64,000 nucleotides of DNA, taken from the NCBI GenBank assembly GCA_002319795.1, contig DCFU01000043.1, positions 73,666 through 137,665 of the forward strand, read 5' to 3'. The DNA is from Megamonas sp. UBA1796. Its GTDB lineage: Bacteria > Bacillota > Negativicutes > Selenomonadales > Selenomonadaceae. Positions 1 through 6,407 of the stretch are shown here, piece after piece. How positions within the stretch are numbered: the first letter of the stretch is position 1; the number at the start of each line of letters is the position of its first letter. The notes under the pieces are model-generated. The model searched no databases and was not told the DNA's origin. It saw only the letters and a list, made by a program, of their open reading frames with translations. The position numbers were made by a program, and so were the translations under genes.

Positions 1-1
1 T

Positions 2-77
2 TCCTCGATAGCTCAGTTGGTAGAGCCCCTGACTGTTAATCAGGTTGTCACTGGTTCGAGTCCAGTTCGAGGAGCCA
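2..77 (+). tRNA. tRNA-Asn (anticodon GTT)
   Basis: Folds as a full cloverleaf. The 7-bp acceptor stem pairs 2-8 with 67-73, the discriminator base is G74 and CCA is encoded at 75-77. The D arm carries AGCTCAGTTGGTAGAGC, the anticodon GTT lies at 35-37, and the T arm has GGTTCGAGTCC. GTT decodes AAC/AAT, hence asparagine. No further tRNA follows within the window. Confidence 0.97.
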
Positions 78-90
78 TTTTGATATCTAT

Positions 91-132
91 GGGGGTGCTG
101 CACTAACCTTGGTTAGTCGGTGCCTCTTTTTT
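91..132 (+). terminator. Terminator after tRNA-Asn
   Basis: A stem built on ACTAAC/GTTAGT with an outer G-rich/C-rich helix is followed by CTCTTTTTT. It separates the tRNA transcript from trmK and shows that trmK cannot start at the upstream in-frame GTG at 120. Confidence 0.75.
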
Positions 133-155
133 GTATAACGAAAGGGGGACATACA

Positions 156-842
156 ATGCAATTGGATGCGAGGCTGCAGGCTGTTGCTGATTTTGTTCCG
201 ACAGGTGCCAGGACGGCCGATATAGGTACTGATCATGCATATCTGGCGGTGACGCTTATACAGGAAAATGTATCTGCCCGGGTCATTGCAAGCGATAAGA
301 ATTCGGGCCCGTGTGAAGCTGCCAGAAACACGGTCTATGAAGCTGGTTTAACGGATAAAATAGTGGTGCGTATGGGAGACGGCCTTCAAGTGCTTGTACC
401 GGGCGAGGTTGATGTGGTTTGTATTGCCGGGATGGGGGGCTTGCTTATCTGTGAGATATTATCTGCTTCGCCTGCGATTGTGGCAGGGCTTATCCGGCTT
501 GTACTGCAGCCTATGAATGCGTCGGAAAAATTGCGGAGCTGGCTTTATGCGCATGACTGGCATATTGTGGATGAGGCTCTGGCATGCACAGATGGGCGCA
601 TTTATGAAGTTATAACTGCCGAACCAGGACGAAAAACCAGGCCGGAAGCATTGCTGCTATCTATAGGACCAATTTTGTGGCAAAAGAAACCGGAACTTTT
701 GCGACATCATATAGAGAGTCTGCTCTTTAAGGAACGGCGTATTGCTGCAGGCATGGAAAAAAGTAATGAGGCTAAAGAAAGTCGCAAGTATAAACAGAGT
801 ATACAAAAAATCAGGAGCTTGGAGGCAAAACTGCTATGGTAA
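156..842 (+). CDS. trmK: tRNA (adenine(22)-N1)-methyltransferase TrmK
   Basis: A 228-residue class I SAM-dependent methyltransferase of the TrmK/YqfN family, which methylates N1 of A22 in tRNA. Visible: DIGTDHAYL at residues 22-30 (SAM-binding loop), the acidic SDKN strand end near 47-50, and the family AGMGG motif at 91-95. The C-terminal third is charged and helical. ATG 156 was chosen because AAAGGGGG precedes it and the longer frame would begin inside the tRNA terminator. It overlaps the next gene by 7 bases, so the two are probably translated together. The trmK-Nif3 pair is common in Firmicutes. Confidence 0.9.
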   Translation: MQLDARLQAVADFVPTGARTADIGTDHAYLAVTLIQENVSARVIASDKNSGPCEAARNTVYEAGLTDKIVVRMGDGLQVLVPGEVDVVCIAGMGGLLICEILSASPAIVAGLIRLVLQPMNASEKLRSWLYAHDWHIVDEALACTDGRIYEVITAEPGRKTRPEALLLSIGPILWQKKPELLRHHIESLLFKERRIAAGMEKSNEAKESRKYKQSIQKIRSLEAKLLW

Positions 843-1954
843 AATGTCAGGTAATACTTGATGCTATGGAACATATTGCGCCGTGTTCCCTGGCTGAGGA
901 ATGGGATAATCCCGGACTGCTTGTAGGCAGTCCGGCACAGGAGATACATAAGATACTCGTTTGCCTCGATATAAGCGAACCGGTTTTACAGCATGCGGTT
1001 GCTACAGGATGTGATATGATTTTGTCGCATCATCCGCTTATATTCCATGCCATAAAGAAAGTGCGTACAGATTTGCCTTTGGGACGCATGCTGCAAAAAC
1101 TGCTGGCGAATAATATAGCGGTCTATGCAGCACATACGAATCTTGATATCGCCTCCGGCGGGGTGAATGATGTACTGGCTGAGCGTATAGGCCTTACGGA
1201 GCTAAAGCCGTTGGAGGTCACAGCTGAGGAGGAGCTTGTAAAGCTCGTCGTCTATGTGCCTGCAGATTATGCCGATAGGGTGCGCATGGCTGTTATGGAC
1301 GCCGGGGCAGGGTATATCGGCAAGTATTCCTGCTGTACCTTCAATGTGGCAGGAAAGGGGACGTTCTTGCCATTGGAGGGTACCGCGCCTTTTATTGGCA
1401 GGCAGGGGCAGCTTGAAAATGTTGATGAAGTGCGGATTGAGACGATTTTGCCGGCGAAGCTGGAAAAACATGTCGTGAAGGCCATGTGCAGGGTACATCC
1501 ATATGAAGAAGTGGCTTATGATGTTTATCCACTCAAAAATAGAGGACGCATTGAGAGCCTGGGCCGTATAGGCCTGCTACAGAAGCCTGTGCAGCCGGAA
1601 GAATTTGCTGAGCAGGTCCGCAGGGGAATTGGCGCCGACTATGTAAGGCTGGTGAAGGCCGGAAACAAGTGTATACAAAAGGTGGCAATCTGCAGCGGCA
1701 GCGGGGCGGAGTTTATTGCCAAGGCTTCTTTTATGGGAGCCGATGCTTATGTGACCGGTGATGTCAAATACCATGATGCACAGCAGGCTGCGGGTCTGGG
1801 TCTGCACCTTGTAGATGGCGGACACTTTGCCACAGAATTTCCTGTGCTGGAAAGCGTGGCGGTGCGTCTGACAGAGGCACTCAAAGGCGTACGGGGCAAT
1901 GTGGAAATTATTACGGACAGAGAATCAAAAGATTTTTTCACGATTGTGCAATGA
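836..1954 (+). CDS. Nif3-like dinuclear metal centre protein (YqfO family)
   Basis: A 372-residue member of the Nif3/YqfO (DUF34) family, metal-binding proteins of debated function (proposed GTP cyclohydrolase I type 2). Metal ligands are visible in SHHP (residues 64-67), HTNLD (100-104) and, near the C-terminus, GDVKYHDA and DGGHFATE. The region around 125-230 is the extra PII-like domain found in the longer bacterial form. The start overlaps the end of trmK, implying translational coupling. The true substrate cannot be read from the sequence. Confidence 0.88.
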   Translation: MVKCQVILDAMEHIAPCSLAEEWDNPGLLVGSPAQEIHKILVCLDISEPVLQHAVATGCDMILSHHPLIFHAIKKVRTDLPLGRMLQKLLANNIAVYAAHTNLDIASGGVNDVLAERIGLTELKPLEVTAEEELVKLVVYVPADYADRVRMAVMDAGAGYIGKYSCCTFNVAGKGTFLPLEGTAPFIGRQGQLENVDEVRIETILPAKLEKHVVKAMCRVHPYEEVAYDVYPLKNRGRIESLGRIGLLQKPVQPEEFAEQVRRGIGADYVRLVKAGNKCIQKVAICSGSGAEFIAKASFMGADAYVTGDVKYHDAQQAAGLGLHLVDGGHFATEFPVLESVAVRLTEALKGVRGNVEIITDRESKDFFTIVQ

Positions 1955-1975
1955 TTTAATAGGGAGGCGGCAATA

Positions 1976-2644
1976 TTGAATAGAAAAGAAGCCATGCATA
2001 TTTTTCTGTCAGCGGGTATTTATGCCATTACGGCAGAAAAACTTTCAGCTGGTCGAAAAAACCTTGAAGTTGTTGAAGCAATGCTTGCGGGAGGTATCCG
2101 ATTTCTGCAATATCGTGAGAAAGAAAAGAATGCCCGGGCTCGCTACGAGGAGTGCCTGGCCTTGCGTGCACTCACGCAGAAATATCATGCAGTATTTATC
2201 ATTGATGATTTTGTCGATTTGGCATTAGCTGTAGGCGCAGATGGTGTACATATCGGTCAGGAGGATATTCCTCCCGAGGTTGTGCGGCAGATCGTGGGAG
2301 AAAATTGCGTTATCGGGCTGTCTACACATAATTCTTTACAACTTGAAGCGGGAAATGCCCTTGCCAGTGTTGTGGATTATCTGGGCGTAGGTCCGGTTTA
2401 TGCGACGCAGACAAAAGAGCACGCTGCTCCAGTTGCCGGACTTGATTATGTGCGGTATGCGGCAGGTCATTCGAAATTGCCGTTTACGGCGATTGGCGGA
2501 ATAAAAGAGCATAATATTATCGACGTTGTACGTGCGGGAGCGAAAAATGCTGCGGTGGTTTCGGATATCACGGGCGCTGTCGATATACAGGCCAAGGTTT
2601 GTACGCTTATAAGCAAGATGAGAGAATCGACTTTTATAAAATAA
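1976..2644 (+). CDS. thiE: Thiamine-phosphate synthase
   Basis: A 222-residue TIM-barrel enzyme that joins HMP-pyrophosphate and thiazole phosphate to form thiamine phosphate. Motifs: FLQYREK in strand 2, IDDFVDLALAVGADGVHIGQED (phosphate and Mg site, shown over two strands), GLSTHN, YLGVGPVYATQTK and a terminal AIGGI phosphate loop. It starts at TTG 1976, preceded by GGGAGGCGG at a good distance. No other thiamine gene is adjacent, so it is a lone thi gene behind the trmK-Nif3 pair, probably in the same transcript. Confidence 0.93.
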   Translation: MNRKEAMHIFLSAGIYAITAEKLSAGRKNLEVVEAMLAGGIRFLQYREKEKNARARYEECLALRALTQKYHAVFIIDDFVDLALAVGADGVHIGQEDIPPEVVRQIVGENCVIGLSTHNSLQLEAGNALASVVDYLGVGPVYATQTKEHAAPVAGLDYVRYAAGHSKLPFTAIGGIKEHNIIDVVRAGAKNAAVVSDITGAVDIQAKVCTLISKMRESTFIK

Positions 2645-2682
2645 AGCAAAAAAAAGCAAATTACGTCAGAAAACGTCATAAA

Positions 2683-2714
2683 TTTGATACCAAGGTTGAC
2701 ATATTGGTATCAAA
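2683..2714. promoter_or_regulatory. Perfect 11-bp dyad over the rnpB -35 box
   Basis: TTTGATACCAA at 2683-2693 and its exact reverse complement TTGGTATCAAA at 2704-2714 flank a 10-bp centre that contains most of the -35 hexamer of the rnpB promoter. The arrangement is typical of a repressor operator. No regulator could be assigned. Confidence 0.5.
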
Positions 2715-2725
2715 TCTGTTATACT
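2696..2725 (+). promoter_or_regulatory. sigma-A promoter of rnpB
   Basis: A perfect TTGACA at 2696-2701, an 18-bp spacer, and TATACT at 2720-2725. It lies 14 bp before the first paired base of the RNase P RNA, as expected for a strong stable-RNA promoter. Confidence 0.85.
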
Positions 2726-2738
2726 GAGAAAGTCGTTT

Positions 2739-3092
2739 ATGAGTATGAAAGACAATCGCTGATGCTTTGAAGCATTTGAGGAAAGTCCGGGCTCCATAGG
2801 GCAGTGTGCTGGATAACGTCCAGCGAGGGTGACCTCAGGGAAAGTGCTATAGAGATTTAAACCGCCTGCTTTGTGGCAGGTAAGGGTGGAAAGGTGCGGT
2901 AAGAGCGCACCAGCGTCCGGGCGATCGGACGGCTTGGTAAACCCCACATGGAGCAAGACCAAATAGGGAAGGGATGAGGCGGCTCGCGGAACCTTCCGGG
3001 TTGTGTCGCTTGAGTCGGCAGGTAACTGCCGATCCAGATAAATGATTGTCGCTGCGCAGGCAGAACAAAACTCGGCTTATTGAGTACTCATG
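2739..3092 (+). ncRNA. rnpB: RNase P RNA component
   Basis: The catalytic RNA of RNase P, which trims the 5' ends of pre-tRNAs. Conserved landmarks are present: GAGGAAAGTCCGGGCTCC near 2778, GGGTGGAAAGGTGCGGTAAGAG near 2883 (given in two parts: GGGTGGAAAGG, TGCGGTAAGAG), the AGTCGGCAGGTAACTGCCGA region, and the 3' block CAGAACAAAACTCGGCTTA near 3061. Helix P1 pairs ATGAGTAT (2739-2746) with GTACTCAT (3084-3091), which sets the ends. The element layout suggests the ancestral A type, not the Bacillus B type; this subtype call is tentative. Confidence 0.95.
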
Positions 3093-3105
3093 GATTAAAT
3101 GATTG

Positions 3106-3144
3106 ACAGGGCTGTCGTTTTCAACGGGGATAGCCCTGTTTCTA
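3106..3144 (+). terminator. rnpB terminator
   Basis: ACAGGGCT (3106-3113) pairs with AGCCCTGT (3132-3139) and is followed by TTTCT, directly downstream of RNase P RNA. Confidence 0.75.
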
Positions 3145-3265
3145 TAAGCAGAAAGAAAATGAAAATAATATGAAAACCGTAAATAATCAGCTAAATTGTT
3201 TTTTTGCTGACAGGCAGGAATATAACAATTTATGTAGAATATCTATGCAATGAGTTTATATATAA

Positions 3266-3400
3266 AACCGAATCCAACTCAGGAGCGGGGGAACCAAGTT
3301 ATTGGGGTGAATCGGCAAGCCTTCTATTGGAGGCATGAGCCGAAAGGTGGTCTTCTCTACTTTAACCCGGCAGCTAACCTCGTAGGTGAAGAAAGAGAGG
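3266..3400 (+). promoter_or_regulatory. c-di-AMP riboswitch (ydaO-yuaA type)
   Basis: The block contains the hallmark segments CAGGAGCGGGGGAACCA, TTGGGGTGAATC, the GCAAGCC...GGCATGAGCC arm, and AACCCGGCAGCTAACCTCGTAGG. This series of conserved segments identifies the ydaO class, which senses cyclic di-AMP and usually turns off cell-wall hydrolase and ion-transport genes. It sits immediately before an NlpC/P60 hydrolase, its classic target. The ribosome site of that gene (AGAGAGGAG, 3394-3402) lies at or just beyond the 3' edge. No separate terminator is obvious, so control could act on translation; this is an inference. Confidence 0.93.
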
Positions 3401-3409
3401 AGTGGCTTT

Positions 3410-4072
3410 TTGAGTAAAGCGATTCGTATTTTGGTGGTGTTTATGGTTTTGATGTTCTCTTTTTCTATTGCGAGTGCTGCGGCCTTTCGCGTAGGAGATC
3501 AGGGCAGTGATGTAGCGGAGATCCAGGGGAGACTTGCCAGCCTTGGCTACGATGTAACCGCTGATGGGGATTTCGGGCCAGCAACGGCGGAGGCAGTAAA
3601 ATCTTTTCAGGCTTCTCGTGGATTGGATAACGATGGTTTGGTTGGCCCTTCAACGTATTCTGCGTTATTGGGCAAGTCGATGCCGGAAGTCAGTCGTGGA
3701 TCCAGCTACATTTCGCGCAGGGTGGTCCAGATTTCATATGAATATCTTGGCACACCGTATGTATTTGGGGGGACTTCTCCAAGCGGATTCGATTGTTCCG
3801 GGTATGTGCGCTATGTATTTGCCCAGGCTGGTGTTTATTTGCCGCGTACGGCAGATGCACAGTATGAGGTCGGATATCCGGTATCAAGAGGAGAACTGAG
3901 GACGGGGGATTTGGTGTTTTTCTCGACTTACGAATATGGCCCGTCACATGTAGGCATTTATCTGGGGGATGGAAACTTCATTAATGCTTCTACAAGCCGT
4001 GGAGTGGCAGTCGACTCGCTGTATAGTTCCTATTGGAATTCCTGTTATATTGGTGGACGCAGGATCATGTAG
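3410..4072 (+). CDS. Secreted NlpC/P60 peptidoglycan endopeptidase with PG-binding domain
   Basis: A 220-residue exported hydrolase. An N-terminal signal peptide (about 1-24, ending near ASAAA) is followed by a PG_binding_1 domain (about 25-92; VGDQGSDVAEIQGRL, DGDFGPAT) and an NlpC/P60 domain (about 105-220). The catalytic Cys129 lies in DCSGYV, His180 in SHVGIY, and the third polar residue is probably Asn192. The start is set at TTG 3410, since AGAGAGGAG is 7 bases upstream; the longer GTG start at 3386 falls in the riboswitch. It probably cleaves D-glutamyl-meso-diaminopimelate links in the wall. Confidence 0.9.
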   Translation: MSKAIRILVVFMVLMFSFSIASAAAFRVGDQGSDVAEIQGRLASLGYDVTADGDFGPATAEAVKSFQASRGLDNDGLVGPSTYSALLGKSMPEVSRGSSYISRRVVQISYEYLGTPYVFGGTSPSGFDCSGYVRYVFAQAGVYLPRTADAQYEVGYPVSRGELRTGDLVFFSTYEYGPSHVGIYLGDGNFINASTSRGVAVDSLYSSYWNSCYIGGRRIM

Positions 4073-4082
4073 TTTTTTTTGG

Positions 4083-4110
4083 TGAGGGGTAAAAGCCCCT
4101 CTCTTTTTTT
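4083..4110 (+). terminator. Terminator of the NlpC/P60 gene
   Basis: GAGGGG/CCCCTC hairpin with loop TAAAAG, followed by a run of T (CTTTTTTT), a few bases after the stop codon. Confidence 0.85.
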
Positions 4111-4120
4111 GCCCAGAGAT

Positions 4121-4147
4121 GAAAAAGACGTTCCGTGAAGGAACGTC
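4121..4147 (-). terminator. Terminator of the minus-strand micro-gene
   Basis: On the minus strand GACGTTCC pairs with GGAACGTC around loop TTCAC and is followed by TTTTTC. It lies 5 bases past the stop of the small gene read on that strand, and faces away from the plus-strand genes. Confidence 0.75.
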
Positions 4148-4152
4148 CCCAT

Positions 4153-4230
4153 TTATTCTGTAAACAAATCATCCCAGAATGTATAAGCTACCATGAGAAA
4201 AATAAGAACCAACAAAAACAGATCTCCCAT
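4153..4230 (-). CDS. 25-residue single-pass membrane peptide, hypothetical
   Basis: Not recognised. The gene reads ATG (4230-4228) to TAA (4155-4153). The peptide is MGDLFLLVLIFLMV then AYTFWDDLFTE: a hydrophobic run of about 17 residues between an acidic N-terminus and an acidic C-terminal tail with FWDD. GAGGTG stands 7-8 bases before the ATG, and a clean intrinsic terminator follows the stop, so the transcript is a compact self-contained unit. An AT-rich promoter-like TATTATAAG lies about 25 bases upstream. It sits head-to-head with the next plus-strand gene. It could act as a small membrane regulator or a toxin-like peptide; neither is shown. Confidence 0.6.
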   Translation of the reverse strand: MGDLFLLVLIFLMVAYTFWDDLFTE

Positions 4231-4303
4231 ATATTCACCTCATTTACTTATTTCTTATAATACAATACAATCACTGTTATGGGCAAGGGGAAAGGAATAT
4301 CTT

Positions 4304-4687
4304 ATGCAGACTACACAGGCGGCATTGCAAAGCTGCAGGAACCTGTCTGAGGCTGAAGTGCTTTTAAAACGTATTGGCAGTACTCCGGATGGGATTGAAA
4401 TCATGAGGACAAAGGCAGTGTTCCGCGTAATCTATATAGCACACGTGGAAACGAAAGCTGCGAATCTTATCAAACAAACATTCCTGGCCAAGGGGGCAGA
4501 TGCGGCAGTATCCTGCCACAGTGCAGATCTCAGTGAAAAATATACGGATGTCCTCTTATTTGCAACACTGCAGCAGTATCGTGAGACTCTGGCACTGTTG
4601 CGGCAACAGCCGTGGGGGCTAAAAGAAATTGCCGGGGCAGTTGCTGAGACTTTGCGTAAATCAGATGGAACAGAGGCAGGAATTTAA
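4304..4687 (+). CDS. Stand-alone protein resembling the N-terminal domain of clostridial-type dihydropteroate synthase
   Basis: A 127-residue protein. The run KRIGSTPDGIEIM, KAVFRVIYI, KAANLIKQTFLAKGADAA and the DVLLFATLQQYRE segment match, from memory, the non-catalytic N-terminal domain that precedes the TIM barrel in clostridial FolP. The catalytic barrel (pterin- and pABA-binding motifs) is absent here and downstream, and the frame ends cleanly, so this is a split or orphan domain. Start ATG 4304 follows AAAGGAATA. The folate link is supported by folB 51 bases downstream. A search for a barrel-only folP elsewhere in the genome would settle its role. Confidence 0.65.
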   Translation: MQTTQAALQSCRNLSEAEVLLKRIGSTPDGIEIMRTKAVFRVIYIAHVETKAANLIKQTFLAKGADAAVSCHSADLSEKYTDVLLFATLQQYRETLALLRQQPWGLKEIAGAVAETLRKSDGTEAGI

Positions 4688-4738
4688 GGATGCATGGCGA
4701 AATAATAATAAAATAAGAATCGAAAGGAAAGAGTGCTT

Positions 4739-5101
4739 ATGGCAAAAATCAGGATTCACAATATGATGTTTTATGGCTTCCATGGAGTTTATGAATATGA
4801 ACGGGAACAGGGACAGAAATTTTATTTTGATGTAGAGATGGTTATTAATGACAAGAATATTTCACAAACGGATGATCCTGCGGATAATGTAGATGCGGCA
4901 GCGGTTTATGCATTGGTTGAGGATGTTGTGGAAAACAAACGGTTTCAGCTGTTGGAGACGCTTGCAGCCAATATCAGTGATCATGTACTGCAGGCGTATC
5001 CTCAGCTGGAAGAGGTTACGACGTGGGTACGGAAACCGTCTGTACCGATTTCAGGACCTATTGATTATGTTGAGGTAGAAGTTACACGCCGGGCGAAATA
5101 A
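4739..5101 (+). CDS. folB: Dihydroneopterin aldolase
   Basis: A 120-residue enzyme that converts 7,8-dihydroneopterin to 6-hydroxymethyl-dihydropterin in folate synthesis; it works as an octamer. Signature pieces: FYGFHGVYEYEREQGQ (N-terminal strand with the Tyr/Glu region), DNVDAAAVYALVEDVV, LLETLAANISD, and RKPSVPI, which carries the conserved lysine. ATG 4739 follows AAAGGAAAGAG; a GTG two codons earlier is less well placed. folK and folP are not adjacent, unusual because these genes normally cluster. Confidence 0.9.
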   Translation: MAKIRIHNMMFYGFHGVYEYEREQGQKFYFDVEMVINDKNISQTDDPADNVDAAAVYALVEDVVENKRFQLLETLAANISDHVLQAYPQLEEVTTWVRKPSVPISGPIDYVEVEVTRRAK

Positions 5102-5106
5102 GTGGT

Positions 5107-5147
5107 AAACCATTTACTTGTGCTTTTGTACAGGTAAATGGTTTTTT
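5107..5147 (+). terminator. folB terminator
   Basis: AAACCATTTAC pairs with GTAAATGGTTT and is followed by a T run, 5 bases after the folB stop codon. Confidence 0.9.
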
Positions 5148-5300
5148 AATTGCACTTTTTAGGAAATAATTTAGAATTTTGTAGAACTTTAGCTGGAAAT
5201 TTGCTGAAAACTGTTGCATATTACGAAAGATTTATGTATCATGGAAAGATGTTACAGGTATGTACAGGGATACTTTGAAAATCGGTATGGTGGTGAGAAA

Positions 5301-6407
5301 ATGGAAGCATTCTTTTTGGCAGCCTTGCAGATGTCTTCAGGTATAGGAAGTGTACAACTGGCCAGGCTGGTATCTTTTTTCGGGACGGCCGAGCGGGCAT
5401 GGCAGGCAGACGCCGGCAATATCTGCAACGGCGGTTGCCTTAACCAGCACGTGGCAGAGGTATTGTGCAGTTTTATACGTAAAAACAGGGATTTGCCAAA
5501 ACAATTGCAGGAGACCTGCGGTAAGGCAGGAATTTCTATTTGTACAATTACCGAAAATCAGTATCCTGTATTATTGAAACAGATATTCAATCCACCACAG
5601 GTGCTTTTTTATCGGGGACAGCTACAGTCAGAGCTTTGTCGTATCGCCGTAGTCGGTTCCAGACATTTCAGTGCATATGGACAAAGTGTTGCCGAGAACT
5701 TATCAGGGGAGCTTGCTTCTTGTGGTGTCACGGTTGTGAGTGGTGCGGCACGAGGGATAGATACGGCTGCGCATCGTGGTGCACTTAGAGAAGGGCGTAC
5801 AGTGGCTGTACTTGGCTGCGGCGTGGATATAGCTTATCCGGCAGAGAACCGTGGGCTCTTGGCACAAATTGCCGAACAGGGCGTAGTACTCTCTGAGTAT
5901 CCGCCAGGGACTCGTCCGATGCCAGGTTTCTTTCCGGCCCGCAACCGTATTATCAGCGGTCTGGCAAAGGGGACGCTTGTGGTTGAGGCGGCTGAGAAGA
6001 GTGGTTCACTTATTACTGCGGAACTGGCACTTTCCGAAGGACGTGATGTCTTTGCCGTACCTGGCAGCATCTATTCGGATACGAGCAAAGGATGCCATCA
6101 TCTTATACAACAGGGAGCTAAGCTTGTGACAATGGCTGAGGATATTCTTGAGGAATATGGGTGGGTTCCCGGTAAGGAAGAGAGTCCGTGCAAGAGCGGA
6201 CAGCATGTACTTTCACCAGAAGAAACAGCTGTTTATCAGGTTCTTTCCTTTGAAAAACCATTATCTATAGATGAAATCATATATAAGCTGCAAGGCAGCA
6301 ATACGGCGAATATAGCGTTTATCCTCCTGCAAATGGAATTGAAAGGCATTGTCAGGGAGGATGTGTCACATGCTTATGTCCGTACAGTAAAGGAGGGCAT
6401 TTTGTGA
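5301..6407 (+). CDS. dprA: DNA processing protein DprA
   Basis: A 368-residue DprA/Smf protein, which loads RecA on incoming single-stranded DNA during natural transformation. An N-terminal helical (SAM/HhH-like) region is followed by the Rossmann-type core with VVGSRHFSAYG, VVSGAARGIDTAAHRGAL, VLGCGVDIAYPAEN, FPARNRIISGL and EAAEKSGSLITAELAL, then a C-terminal winged-helix-like segment. ATG 5301 is preceded by GGTGGTGAG; an upstream ATG at 5241 lacks a ribosome site. Its stop overlaps the GTG of topA. The dprA-topA order is typical of Firmicutes. No other competence gene is in view. Confidence 0.92.
   Translation: MEAFFLAALQMSSGIGSVQLARLVSFFGTAERAWQADAGNICNGGCLNQHVAEVLCSFIRKNRDLPKQLQETCGKAGISICTITENQYPVLLKQIFNPPQVLFYRGQLQSELCRIAVVGSRHFSAYGQSVAENLSGELASCGVTVVSGAARGIDTAAHRGALREGRTVAVLGCGVDIAYPAENRGLLAQIAEQGVVLSEYPPGTRPMPGFFPARNRIISGLAKGTLVVEAAEKSGSLITAELALSEGRDVFAVPGSIYSDTSKGCHHLIQQGAKLVTMAEDILEEYGWVPGKEESPCKSGQHVLSPEETAVYQVLSFEKPLSIDEIIYKLQGSNTANIAFILLQMELKGIVREDVSHAYVRTVKEGIL

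Noticed and set aside
120..155. 12-codon N-terminal extension of TrmK
   Set aside because: Lies within the T run of the tRNA terminator; ATG 156 has a strong ribosome site.
2663..2680. Repeated ACGTCA near rnpB as a possible repeat array
   Set aside because: Only two copies; no regular repeat-spacer pattern, and no CRISPR array or cas gene was seen anywhere in the window.
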